Shown here: positions 1 to 7,680 of the stretch, in pieces
Position numbering within the stretch: position 1 is the first letter of the stretch
How the letters are laid out: each line of letters begins with the position of its first letter
Source of the DNA: Candidatus Methanoperedentaceae archaeon
GTDB taxonomy: Archaea > Halobacteriota > Methanosarcinia > Methanosarcinales > Methanoperedenaceae
DNA: 8,958 nt
Assembly (NCBI GenBank): GCA_013331375.1
Contig: DUGO01000178.1
Coordinates: 1-8,958, forward strand
Reading direction: 5' to 3'
The notes under the pieces: model-generated
Told to the model about the DNA's origin: nothing
What the model saw: only the letters and a program-made list of their open reading frames with translations
Database searches by the model: none
Position numbers and translations under genes: made by a program

Positions 1-1
1 C

Positions 2-772
2 GCAGATACTCTCGCAGCAGCCAGGGAAGCCAGGTCATACGGCTGCAGGGTCATCGCGATATCAAACATCGTCGGAAGCACGCTTGCCCGCGAAACTAAG
101 GATGTTCTCTACACGAGGGCAGGTCCCGAGATAGGGGTGGCAGCCACAAAGACATTCACGGCGCAGCTTGTCGCCCTGCTTCTGCTCGCCATCCTGTTCG
201 CCAAGTTCAGGGGCAGGCTGAGCGCTGACAGGGCAAAGCGGCTGCTCGTGTCGCTGCGGAATATCCCCGGGACCATCCGGAGAGTGCTTGACACAAAAGA
301 GCTGATAGAAGCCTGCGCGAATGAATTTGCGGGTTCGAGCGACTATTTCTTTATAGGACGGGGCGTGAACTTCCCGATGGCGCTTGAGGGTGCGCTGAAG
401 CTCAAGGAGATATCGTACATCCATGCAGAGGGCTATGCTGCGGGCGAGCTGAAGCATGGTCCGCTGGCGCTGATTACTAAAGGCGTGCCTGTCGTGGCTA
501 TTGCGACAAGGGACAGCGCCTATGCCAAGGTATTGAGCAACATAAAAGAGGTGAAGGCAAGGGAAGCGTCGGTGATAGCGATTGCGAGCGAGGGGGATAC
601 TGAGATAGATCATTACGTTGATAATGTTATCCGGGTGCCGCAAGTGGATGAGCTTCTGGCACCTCTGCTGACAGCTGTAGTGCTGCAGCTCCTTGCCTAC
701 TGCACTGCACGCGTGCGGAACTGCCCGATAGACAGACCCAGGAACCTTGCCAAGAGCGTGACGGTTGAGTGA
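2..772 (+). CDS. glmS: Glutamine:fructose-6-phosphate aminotransferase (isomerizing), C-terminal part, cut by left edge
   Basis: GlmS makes glucosamine-6-phosphate from fructose-6-phosphate and glutamine, the committed step to UDP-GlcNAc, in the cytoplasm. The frame is open from the first bases of the window; 256 residues are visible, matching roughly residue 353 to the end of the ~609-residue family. The GTG at 137 is internal, because the codons before it already read as the first SIS (sugar isomerase) domain, with the family stretch [16 protein letters not shown] near 120-166. The second SIS domain carries the isomerase residues: the K-L-K-E run (bases 398-409, equivalent to E. coli K485/E488), the His of ELKHGPLAL (455-457, E. 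coli H504) and the Lys of the C-terminal [11 protein letters not shown] (752-754, E. coli K603). The glutaminase half lies outside the window. The stop overlaps the next start by 8 bases. Identification is very secure; only the N-terminus is unseen. Confidence 0.97.
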   Translation, partial: ADTLAAAREARSYGCRVIAISNIVGSTLARETKDVLYTRAGPEIGVAATKTFTAQLVALLLLAILFAKFRGRLSADRAKRLLVSLRNIPGTIRRVLDTKELIEACANEFAGSSDYFFIGRGVNFPMALEGALKLKEISYIHAEGYAAGELKHGPLALITKGVPVVAIATRDSAYAKVLSNIKEVKAREASVIAIASEGDTEIDHYVDNVIRVPQVDELLAPLLTAVVLQLLAYCTARVRNCPIDRPRNLAKSVTVE

Positions 773-2060
773 TTACGTGAAGCTCTTCGGCTCTTCTGGA
801 ATCAGGGGAATTGTGAACCGGGAATTGACGCCCGAGCTCGCGATGAATGTGGGCAGGGCTGTGGGAACCCTTCACATCACAGCCATCATCGGTAGGGACA
901 CCAGGGTCTCAGGTGAGATGATAGAGCATGCGCTCACGAGCGGTCTTTTGTCCGCGGGCGCCAGCGTCACACACGCGGGAGTCCTGCCCACGCCCACTCT
1001 TGCGTACTCTGCAAAGGAGTACGACTGCGGCATCATGGTGACAGCGTCCCACAATCCTGCGCAGTATAACGGCATAAAGCTCTGGAACAGCGATGGGAGC
1101 GCCTTTACACCTGCCCAGCAGGACGAGCTGGAAATCATGATAGGACAGGGCTATTCAAAGCGGTCAGATATTATGAAGACGACATCATCAGACGGCAACT
1201 GCATAAGGAGGCATGCAGATATGATTTTAGGCAATGTCGGCAAAGCAGAACTCACGGTGGTCGTGGACTGCGGATGCGGGGCAGCATCGCTCATAACGCC
1301 ATATGTGCTGGAAAAGATGGGCTGCAGGGTGATAACCCTGAACTCGCAGCCTGACGGTCATTTCCCTGCCCGTGACCCCGAGCCGACCGAGGAGAGCCTC
1401 ACCCAGCTCCGGAGCGCAGTGCCCGCGTTCGGTGCAGATATCGGCATAGCCCATGACGGCGATGCGGACAGAATGATGGCAGTGGATGAGAACGGCACTT
1501 TCATCAGCGGTGACAGGCTTCTCCTGCTCTTTGGCAGACGGGAATGCCGCAACAGCATAGTCGTGCCCTTTGATACTTCAATGGCTGTGGACGAGCTTGG
1601 CGTCTCGGTCACACGAACAAGGGTTGGGGATGTGTACGTGGCTGAGGGGATCCGGAAGACAGGCGCAGAGTTCGGCGGCGAGCCTTCGGGCGCCTGGATA
1701 TTCCCCAAAGTTTCTTACTGCCCGGACGGCATATATGCTGCAGCGCGCATCGTTGAGATTGTGCAGGACGAGGGCAGGCTCAGCACGCTTGTATCTTCGC
1801 TGCCTTCCTACCCGATACTGCGGGGGGCTGTGGCATGCGATAAAAAGACTATCCTGCCTGCGATGCAGCGAATAAAAGAGGCGCTGGCTGGGCTAGGGAC
1901 AATTTCGGAGCTTGACGGCGTGCGGGTTGAGATGGAGAACGGCTGGGCGCTTGTCCGCCCGTCAGGCACAGAGCCCAAGATACGGGTCACAGTGGAGTCA
2001 AGAGACGGAGTTGAAAAACTGTATGAGACCATCGACGCTGTGGTGAGGAGGAATATATGA
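765..2060 (+). CDS. glmM: Phosphoglucosamine mutase-type alpha-D-phosphohexomutase
   Basis: Probably converts glucosamine-6-phosphate to glucosamine-1-phosphate, the step after GlmS. All four landmarks of the alpha-phosphohexomutase family are present (431 residues, slightly short of the usual 435-455): the phosphoserine loop [11 protein letters not shown] with Ser95, the metal loop DGDADR at 231-236, the sugar-specificity loop GEPSGA at 305-310 and the phosphate loop RPSGTEP at 398-404. The sugar loop ends in Ala where bacterial enzymes have His (GE-x-SGH), a form I associate with archaeal phosphoglucosamine/phosphopentomutases. The start is uncertain: TTG at 765 gives [15 protein letters not shown] and overlaps glmS by 8 bases; GTG at 777 would give [11 protein letters not shown], with GAGTGAT just upstream. 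The gene overlaps the next one by ATGA. Sequence alone does not exclude phosphomannomutase or phosphopentomutase activity; its place between glmS and a glmU-like gene favours GlmM. Confidence 0.9.
   Translation: MSDYVKLFGSSGIRGIVNRELTPELAMNVGRAVGTLHITAIIGRDTRVSGEMIEHALTSGLLSAGASVTHAGVLPTPTLAYSAKEYDCGIMVTASHNPAQYNGIKLWNSDGSAFTPAQQDELEIMIGQGYSKRSDIMKTTSSDGNCIRRHADMILGNVGKAELTVVVDCGCGAASLITPYVLEKMGCRVITLNSQPDGHFPARDPEPTEESLTQLRSAVPAFGADIGIAHDGDADRMMAVDENGTFISGDRLLLLFGRRECRNSIVVPFDTSMAVDELGVSVTRTRVGDVYVAEGIRKTGAEFGGEPSGAWIFPKVSYCPDGIYAAARIVEIVQDEGRLSTLVSSLPSYPILRGAVACDKKTILPAMQRIKEALAGLGTISELDGVRVEMENGWALVRPSGTEPKIRVTVESRDGVEKLYETIDAVVRRNI
2047..2051 (+). promoter_or_regulatory. Shine-Dalgarno site for the GlmU-like gene
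   Basis: GGAGG lies five bases before the ATG at 2057, inside the last codons of glmM. It is a full match to the archaeal 16S 3' end and, with the ATGA stop/start overlap, fixes this start and suggests translational coupling. Confidence 0.75.
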
Positions 2061-3265
2061 AGGCTGTAATACTCGCCGCGGGTGAGGGCACGCGCATGCG
2101 CCCTCTCACAGCCACGCGCCCGAAGGTGATGCTGCCGGTTGCTGGGAAGCCGATCATCGAGCACATCATGCTCGCAGCAAGGGGCGCGGGCATCAGCGAT
2201 TTCGTGCTTGTCGTGGGCTATAAGGAAGACACGGTAAGGAATTATTTCGGGGACGGAAGCGGCTGGAACATCAATATAGAGTATGCGAGGCAGGAAAAAC
2301 AGATGGGTACCGCAGATGCGGTGGCATGTGCGCGCGGGCTTGCAGGCAACCGTTTCTTTGTATTGAACGGCGACATTATTATCGGGACAGAGGATATCAG
2401 GGCTATGGCATCCATGGACGCTGATGTTGTGCTCGCTGCAAAGGAGGTAAGCAACCCGAAGGACTTCGGCGTGCTGGAAATAAGTGATGGCAAAATCCTC
2501 CGCATAATAGAGAAGCCTGAAAATCCGCCAGGCAACCTTGTGAACGCAGGGGTGTACCTGTTCACAGGAAAGATATTCGATGCCATTGCAGACACTCCGC
2601 TTTCCGGGAGGGGCGAATACGAGATAACTACATCGCTCCAGCTTTTGCTTGACCGGGGCGCATCATCCGGCTGCCATGTGCTTCGGGATACATGGGTAGA
2701 TATAGGGCGCCCGTGGGACCTGATTGATGCGAACGAATTGATGCTGTCGCACTATAACGTAGAGGTATATGGCGAGGTCGAACCTTTTGCGACTCTCAAG
2801 GGGACTGTTTCTGTCGGAGAGGGCACCATTATCAGGAACGGTGCTTATATAGTCGGTCCGGTCATTATCGGGAAGAACTGCGACATTGGACCCAACTGCT
2901 ATATACGCGCAGGAACGAGCATCGGCGACGACGTGAGGGTCGGGAACGCAGTGGAGATAAAGAATTCGATAATCATGAGCCGCACTCACATCGGGCATCT
3001 TGCATATGTAGGCGACAGCGTGATAGGAGAGAACTGCAACTTCGGCGCAGGCACAAAAGTGGCGAACCTGCGCCATGACGGCAGGACGATTCGCGTGATG
3101 GTCAGGGGCGAGCCCGTTGACTCGGGCAGGCGCAAGCTCGGGACAATCATGGGCGATGACGTGCATACCGGCATCAACAGCATGCTGAACGTGGGCTCTA
3201 CAGTGGAATGCGGCTCGCACATAGCGCCAGGCGAGCTCGTAAGCGGCAACAGGAGAAAAATATGA
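2057..3265 (+). CDS. glmU: Bifunctional sugar-1-phosphate nucleotidylyltransferase/acetyltransferase (archaeal GlmU-like)
   Basis: Expected to acetylate glucosamine-1-phosphate and transfer UMP from UTP, giving UDP-GlcNAc. Residues 1-~230 are a nucleotidyltransferase domain: the signature [13 protein letters not shown] (6-18) with Lys23 of RPKVMLPV, the metal aspartate of NGD at 104-106, and downstream EKPENPP and NAGVYLF blocks. From about residue 241 to 400 runs a left-handed beta-helix of hexapeptide repeats (for example [18 protein letters not shown]). His314 and Tyr317 (HLAY) and the following GAGTKVANL asparagine correspond, from memory, to residues needed for amino-sugar acetylation in Sulfolobus ST0452. 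The length of 402 residues fits ST0452/MJ1101 proteins rather than bacterial GlmU (~456). ATG at 2057 is supported by GGAGG and by family alignment. Archaeal relatives also accept glucose-1-phosphate and dTTP, so it may serve more than one sugar. Confidence 0.92.
   Translation: MKAVILAAGEGTRMRPLTATRPKVMLPVAGKPIIEHIMLAARGAGISDFVLVVGYKEDTVRNYFGDGSGWNINIEYARQEKQMGTADAVACARGLAGNRFFVLNGDIIIGTEDIRAMASMDADVVLAAKEVSNPKDFGVLEISDGKILRIIEKPENPPGNLVNAGVYLFTGKIFDAIADTPLSGRGEYEITTSLQLLLDRGASSGCHVLRDTWVDIGRPWDLIDANELMLSHYNVEVYGEVEPFATLKGTVSVGEGTIIRNGAYIVGPVIIGKNCDIGPNCYIRAGTSIGDDVRVGNAVEIKNSIIMSRTHIGHLAYVGDSVIGENCNFGAGTKVANLRHDGRTIRVMVRGEPVDSGRRKLGTIMGDDVHTGINSMLNVGSTVECGSHIAPGELVSGNRRKI
3251..3255 (+). promoter_or_regulatory. 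Shine-Dalgarno site that decides the ugd start
   Basis: AGGAG lies six bases before the ATG at 3262. The open frame continues upstream to 3208, but those 18 extra codons give a basic, Arg-rich tail that does not belong to the family, so this site and the Rossmann motif beginning right after the ATG fix the start at 3262. Confidence 0.75.
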
Positions 3266-4542
3266 GGATATCTGTAATCGGCACGGGATACGTGGGTACG
3301 GTGAGCGCAGCCTGTTTCGCCGAGCTCGGGCATGAGGTCATCTGCGTTGATATCGATAATGAAAAGATACGGCAGATAAATGCCGGAGTCCCGCCCATTT
3401 ATGAGGACGGGCTTGAAGAGCTGCTAAAAAAGTACGCGGGCAGGCGCCTTTGCGCGACATCTGACTATGCGCAGGCTGTCCGGGGCTCGGACGTCTCATT
3501 CATCTGCGTCGGCACGCCGTCGGACGCATCCGGGAATATCGACCTTTCAATAGTGAGAAGCGCGAGCAAAAGCCTGGGTACGGCGCTCGGGAAAAAGAAG
3601 GGCTATCACGTGGTTGTCGTGAAGAGCACTGTGGTGCCTGAGACCACTGAAAAGGTCGTGCTGCCCATCATCGAGCAGCATTCTGGCAAAAAGCGTGGAG
3701 AGTTCGGGATAGCCATGAACCCCGAATTCCTCCGGGAAGGCAAAGCAGTCCATGATTTCATGCATCCTGATAAGATAGTCGTTGGCGGCATGGATGACAG
3801 GTCGGCTGACACGGTTTCCAAATTGTATAATGGCATCGACTGCGATATTATCCGCACAGACTTACGAACAGCAGAGATGATAAAGTACGCGAACAACGCA
3901 TTCCTCGCCACGAAGATATCCTTTGCGAACGAGATTGGCAACATCTGCAAGGCGCTTGGCATCGATACGTATACCGTGATGGATGCCATCGGGCGCGACT
4001 CGCGCATAGGCAGGGCGTTCCTGAACTGCGGCGCAGGCTTCGGAGGCTCGTGCTTCCCCAAGGACGTCAGGGCGCTCATAGGCAAGGCGCAGGAAGCCGG
4101 GTACGCGCCTTTGATGCTGCGGTCTGTGATGGAAGTGAACGAGTCCCAGCCCCTGCGGATTATTGAATTGCTGAGAGAGAAGCTCGGTGATATCAAAGAT
4201 AAGAGGATAGCAGTACTCGGGCTTGCGTTCAAGAACGACACCGATGATATCCGCGAGTCGAGGGCGATACCCGTGATACGGGAACTTTTAAACCGGAAGG
4301 CATCAGTGGCAGCTTATGACCCGCTTGCGAACGGGAACATGAGAAAGATATTCGGGAGCGTGGATTACTTTAATTCCCCCGAGGATGCGCTCCGCGGTGC
4401 AGATGCGTGTCTTGTGATGACTGAATGGGATGAATTCAGGAACCTTGGTATTGAATTTGATGCAATGGCGCGCAGGCTTGTCATTGATGGACGGCATGTG
4501 ATAAACGCAAAGGGTATCGAGTACACGGGATTATGCTGGTAG
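3262..4542 (+). CDS. ugd: UDP-glucose 6-dehydrogenase-type nucleotide-sugar dehydrogenase
   Basis: An NAD-dependent four-electron dehydrogenase that oxidises C6 of a UDP-sugar, most likely UDP-glucose to UDP-glucuronate. The 426-residue protein starts directly with the Rossmann motif [13 protein letters not shown]. Then come the CVGTP block, the NPEFLREGKAVHDF block of the central domain, the catalytic nucleophile Cys264 in FGGSCFPKD, and the C-terminal UDP-binding domain with GLAFKNDTDDIRES. FGGSCFPKD is the form seen in UDP-glucose dehydrogenases; UDP-GlcNAc/ManNAc dehydrogenases of the WecC branch usually carry GHCIPVDP, so UDP-glucose is the better guess even though the neighbours make UDP-GlcNAc. 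It overlaps the gene before by ATGA and the gene after by 10 bases. No gene for a dedicated UDP-glucose pyrophosphorylase is in view; the GlmU-like neighbour could supply it. Substrate is inferred; the family is certain. Confidence 0.92.
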   Translation: MRISVIGTGYVGTVSAACFAELGHEVICVDIDNEKIRQINAGVPPIYEDGLEELLKKYAGRRLCATSDYAQAVRGSDVSFICVGTPSDASGNIDLSIVRSASKSLGTALGKKKGYHVVVVKSTVVPETTEKVVLPIIEQHSGKKRGEFGIAMNPEFLREGKAVHDFMHPDKIVVGGMDDRSADTVSKLYNGIDCDIIRTDLRTAEMIKYANNAFLATKISFANEIGNICKALGIDTYTVMDAIGRDSRIGRAFLNCGAGFGGSCFPKDVRALIGKAQEAGYAPLMLRSVMEVNESQPLRIIELLREKLGDIKDKRIAVLGLAFKNDTDDIRESRAIPVIRELLNRKASVAAYDPLANGNMRKIFGSVDYFNSPEDALRGADACLVMTEWDEFRNLGIEFDAMARRLVIDGRHVINAKGIEYTGLCW

Positions 4543-5066
4543 CCCTGTCTCTTTCACCTTTTTTGCAGGTGGATGACAGTATCGTCATGTACCTGAACTC
4601 ATTTTCAGTGCTTGACCCGATAATGATATTCCTGAGCCTGTTCGACCTTGTGGTATGGGGAATCATGGGGCTCGTGCTGAGCAGGCGCGACAGGAAGCTC
4701 TTCGTGATACTTGCGCTGCTGGTCATCACAGTGTTCATACTTGAGACCGCGCTGAAGCAAGTATTCCAGCGTCCGCGCCCGCTCGACGTGCTGGCTGTGC
4801 GTGATGTCCTGTTTGCAGGCGGGTATTCCCTGCCGAGCGGGCATGCCATGAGGAACTTCGCGTGCGCACGGTTCCTGTCCGGGAAATTCAGCCGCCCGGT
4901 CGTCTTATGGGTTTATGCCGGATTAGGGGCTGTGAGCAGGGTATTCCTTGCAGCCCATTACCTCACTGATGTTATCATCGGAGCGGCTCTCGGATATGGC
5001 ATGGGCTCTCTGTGGGTGAAATACGAGCCGTTTTTCAGGGAACATTTAAAGCGGGTGGGGCTGTGA
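4533..5066 (+). CDS. PAP2-family membrane phosphatase (possible polyprenyl-pyrophosphate phosphatase)
   Basis: A 177-residue integral membrane lipid phosphatase. The full PAP2 catalytic triad of motifs is visible: K-x6-RP at 75-83 (KQVFQRPRP), PSGH at 101-104, and SR-x5-H-x3-D at 135-146 (SRVFLAAHYLTD), with the nucleophile His142 and acid His104. I see about five hydrophobic segments: roughly 26-49, 54-75, a catalytic-loop segment near 100-115, 120-142 and 145-162. The size and layout resemble BcrC-type undecaprenyl-pyrophosphatases. Next to nucleotide-sugar genes, an attractive role is dephosphorylating dolichyl/polyprenyl pyrophosphate released by glycan assembly, but phosphatidic-acid or other lipid phosphates are possible. 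The ATG start overlaps ugd by 10 bases with only a weak ribosome site (GGGAT), so expression may depend on coupling. Its end overlaps the next gene by GTGA. Confidence 0.88.
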   Translation: MLVALSLSPFLQVDDSIVMYLNSFSVLDPIMIFLSLFDLVVWGIMGLVLSRRDRKLFVILALLVITVFILETALKQVFQRPRPLDVLAVRDVLFAGGYSLPSGHAMRNFACARFLSGKFSRPVVLWVYAGLGAVSRVFLAAHYLTDVIIGAALGYGMGSLWVKYEPFFREHLKRVGL

Positions 5067-5749
5067 GACCGCATGTGATACTGAATGCTGCCATGAGCGC
5101 GGACGGCAAGATAGCCACTTATAAGCGGCGGCAGCTTCGCATCTCAGGCAGTGAGGATTTCCGGCGCGTGGACGCGCTGCGTGCGGGCGCGGATGCCGTG
5201 ATGGTGGGGATAGGCACGGTGCTTGCGGATAACCCGAGCCTGACCGTGAAGTCGGAAGAGCTGCGGCGAGAGCGGGTTGCGGCTGGACGCGACGAGAACC
5301 CGGTCAGGATAGTGGTGGACAGCAGCGCACGAACGCCGCCCGGAGCCGACCTCCTGCGGAAGGGCACAGGTAAGCGAATCATTGCGGTGGTGAAGAGTGC
5401 GCCTTCAGAAAGGATAGCTGCACTGAGGGGGCTTGCGGAAATCATTGTCTGCGGTGAAAAGCAGGTTGAGCCTGCGCTGCTTCTTGGTAAGTTGTGGGAA
5501 CACGGCATACGGATTCTCATGGTTGAAGGGGGCGGCACCCTGAACTGGGCTTTGTTTTCTGGCGACCTCGTGGATGAAGTGTTTACGTTCGTGGGAAATA
5601 TCATCATCGGCGGCGCGTCAGCACCCACGCTTGCGGACGGTTCTGGTTTTCCTGAAGATGGGCTGAAACGGCTTGAGCTGCAATCAGTTGAGCGCATGGA
5701 TGAAGGTGTATTGCTCAAATGGAAGGTAATCCGGCAGGAAAATCGATAG
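5063..5749 (+). CDS. arfC: 2,5-diamino-6-(ribosylamino)-4(3H)-pyrimidinone 5'-phosphate reductase
   Basis: A cytoplasmic NAD(P)H-dependent RibD-C/DHFR-like reductase of riboflavin synthesis. It reduces the ribose side chain to ribityl; in archaea reduction precedes deamination, and the later 5-amino-6-ribitylaminouracil also feeds F0/F420. The 228 residues are close to the 224 of MJ0671 and to the archaeal stand-alone form, with no deaminase domain. Visible motifs are the N-terminal AMSADGKIA (10-18), the RAGADAVMVGIGTVLADNPSLT block (about 40-61, nucleotide and substrate binding), and VEGGGTLNWALF beginning at 154. The open frame extends back to 5012, but the extra 17 codons lie inside the PAP2 gene and have no family counterpart; GTG at 5063, overlapping the PAP2 stop as GTGA and preceded by a G-rich GGGTGGGG stretch, is the better start. 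It shares no pathway with its operon neighbours. Confidence 0.92.
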   Translation: MRPHVILNAAMSADGKIATYKRRQLRISGSEDFRRVDALRAGADAVMVGIGTVLADNPSLTVKSEELRRERVAAGRDENPVRIVVDSSARTPPGADLLRKGTGKRIIAVVKSAPSERIAALRGLAEIIVCGEKQVEPALLLGKLWEHGIRILMVEGGGTLNWALFSGDLVDEVFTFVGNIIIGGASAPTLADGSGFPEDGLKRLELQSVERMDEGVLLKWKVIRQENR

Positions 5750-7680
5750 CTTACGGCACAGATGAGGTAGAAGAGAGCGGATTCTGCCCTGAGTGCTCGC
5801 TGGGCGAATATACAGGGGATACCCGCTGGAAGAGAGAGGGTGCGCTCATAATCATTGCGTCAACTGTCTTCCTGGCATTAGGTCTGTACATAGATAAATA
5901 CGGGGGTGGCGGCATGGCTGCGGACCTACTGCTGCTGTCTGCTGGTGCAGTCGCAGGGTATCGCATCGTGTGGAGCGGGCTGCGTTCGCTGTGGAAAAGG
6001 CGCCCTGACATGAATTGCCTCATGACGCTTGCCGCAGCCGGCGCATTCTACATCGGGCACGGGGAGGAAGGCGCGTCAGTGCTGTACCTGTTCTTTATCG
6101 CCGAGTTCCTTGAAGAGTATGCGGAAGACAGGGCAAGAAGCTCGATAGGGATGCTCATCCGCCTCACCCCCGACACTGCCACCGTGCGGAGGGCTGGCGC
6201 AGAGGTGACGGTGCATGTCCACGAAGTGGATGCCGGCGAGACTGCAGTCGTAAGACCGGGTGAAAAGATACCCCTGGATGGGATTGTGATAAGCGGCGAA
6301 TCCGATGTCAGCCAGGCTGCCATCACGGGCGAGGCAATGCCTGTACGCAAGCAGGAGGCAGACCCCGTGTATGCAGGTACGCTCAATGGGAACGGCTACC
6401 TCGTGATGAGGGTGACCAGGCGGTCAGGCGAGACCGTCCTTTCAAAGATCGTAAGCCTCATTGAGGCGGCTGAAAAGAAAAAATCACGAACAGAGAGACT
6501 GATTGACAGGTTCTCGCGTGTATATACGCCAGCCGTGATTTCATTAGCGTTGCTTGTGGCTGTGCTGCCGCCCCTGGCATTTTCACAGCCCTGGGACGAA
6601 TGGCTGTACAGGGCTCTTGTCCTGCTTGTCATCTCATGCCCGTGCGCCCTGGCGATTTCAACACCGGTCTCCATGGTCTCCGGGATAACAGGGGCTGCGA
6701 GGAACGGTGTGCTGGTAAAGGGCGGCAATTACATTGAGGAGCTGGGCAGTGCAGGGGTATTCGTGTTCGACAAGACCGGGACGCTCACTGAGGGCAGACC
6801 TGCAGTGACTGATATCGAAGCTTCTGGCGCTTCGTCTGGTAAGGAGATCCTCAGTATCGCAGCGTCGATAGAGGCGATGTCCGCACACCCGCTTGCGCAG
6901 GCAATAGTCGAAAGGGCACGGGCAGACGGCATCGTGCAACAGGATGTCAGCGGGTTTGAGTACTATCCGGGCAAAGGCGTAGCCGGGAATATCGGCGGGA
7001 TACGCTATTATGCAGGTAGTCCCGCCATGTTCAGGGAGCTGACCATCGGCTTCCCCGAAGAGCGTGTCCTGGAGCTTGAGGACGAGGGCAAGACCGTGAT
7101 CCTTGCAGGAAAAAAAGGGGACGTGGGCATCATCGCAGTGATGGACAGGATAAGGGATGCCTCGGAAGAAGCGGTCCAGGGGCTCAGGAAAAGGGGCGTC
7201 CGCATCGTCATGCTGACAGGTGACAACGAGCGCATCGCAGGAGCGGTGGCGAGGAAGCTCGGCATAGACGAGTACCGCGCAGGTCTCATGCCTGCTGACA
7301 AGGTAAAGGTCATTGAAGGGCTGAATGACAGATACGGGCGCACGGTCATGGTCGGGGACGGAGTCAACGATGCGCCTGCGCTTGCCGGGGCATCGGTAGG
7401 CATCGCCATGGGAGCGATAGGAAGCGATGTCGCGCTTGAGACAGCGGACATTGCACTGATGCACGATGACCTCTCGAAGCTTCCCTACCTGCTCGACCAC
7501 AGCAGGAAGACAATGGAAGTCGTGAGAGAGAATGTGATAGCATCAGTTGGTGTAAAGGCTGGCTTTGCAGTGCTAGCAATTCCCGGCTTTATTACGCTGT
7601 GGATGGCAGTGGGCGCAGGGGACATGGGGCTATCGCTGCTCGTGATACTGAATGCGATGAGGCTGTCAGCCTGGCGTTAG
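5719..7680 (+). CDS. cadA: Heavy-metal P1B-type ATPase, Zn/Cd/Pb exporter type
   Basis: A 653-residue ATP-driven metal exporter of the inner membrane. Landmarks in order: an N-terminal CPEC pair (Cys23, Cys26), a first pair of hydrophobic segments (~39-56, 62-80), a second pair (~96-130) ending in a charged region, the actuator loop TGE at 203-205, the membrane metal site SCPCAL with Cys307/Cys309, the phosphorylation site DKTGT at Asp351, the P1B-specific His390-Pro391, the hinge GDGVND at 546-551, and a last transmembrane segment with Asp635 in GDMG. CPC plus this final Asp is the ZntA/CadA (P1B-2) pattern rather than copper. The N-terminus is short: a full ~70-residue HMA domain is missing and only the Cys pair stands before the membrane. 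ATG at 5719 is the first start after an in-frame stop; it overlaps arfC by 31 bases and has no clear ribosome site. Metal choice is inferred. Confidence 0.94.
   Translation: MEGNPAGKSIAYGTDEVEESGFCPECSLGEYTGDTRWKREGALIIIASTVFLALGLYIDKYGGGGMAADLLLLSAGAVAGYRIVWSGLRSLWKRRPDMNCLMTLAAAGAFYIGHGEEGASVLYLFFIAEFLEEYAEDRARSSIGMLIRLTPDTATVRRAGAEVTVHVHEVDAGETAVVRPGEKIPLDGIVISGESDVSQAAITGEAMPVRKQEADPVYAGTLNGNGYLVMRVTRRSGETVLSKIVSLIEAAEKKKSRTERLIDRFSRVYTPAVISLALLVAVLPPLAFSQPWDEWLYRALVLLVISCPCALAISTPVSMVSGITGAARNGVLVKGGNYIEELGSAGVFVFDKTGTLTEGRPAVTDIEASGASSGKEILSIAASIEAMSAHPLAQAIVERARADGIVQQDVSGFEYYPGKGVAGNIGGIRYYAGSPAMFRELTIGFPEERVLELEDEGKTVILAGKKGDVGIIAVMDRIRDASEEAVQGLRKRGVRIVMLTGDNERIAGAVARKLGIDEYRAGLMPADKVKVIEGLNDRYGRTVMVGDGVNDAPALAGASVGIAMGAIGSDVALETADIALMHDDLSKLPYLLDHSRKTMEVVRENVIASVGVKAGFAVLAIPGFITLWMAVGAGDMGLSLLVILNAMRLSAWR

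Noticed and set aside
62..643. 193-codon minus-strand frame opposite glmS
   Set aside because: Covers the conserved SIS domains on the other strand; no motif or ribosome site of its own.
2663..3220. 185-codon minus-strand frame opposite the beta-helix of the GlmU-like gene
   Set aside because: The hexapeptide repeats give a regular antisense reading without stops; the product shows no family features.
3208..3261. Upstream extension of the dehydrogenase
   Set aside because: The added residues are an Arg/Lys-rich string inside the preceding gene; the Rossmann motif and AGGAG place the start at 3262.
5041..5051. TATA-like ATTTAAAG before the riboflavin-pathway reductase
   Set aside because: It sits only about 13 bases before the GTG, too close for an archaeal TATA box to drive a message that includes this start, and it encodes the PAP2 C-terminus.
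5012..5062. Upstream extension of the riboflavin-pathway reductase
   Set aside because: Lies within the PAP2 coding region and has no counterpart in the family; GTG 5063 with the GTGA overlap is preferred.
6658..7500. 280-codon open frame on the minus strand opposite the ATPase
   Set aside because: Antisense to the DKTGT-to-GDGVND core of the ATPase; low-complexity His/Cys/Arg-rich product and no ribosome site. High GC with this codon use commonly opens such frames.
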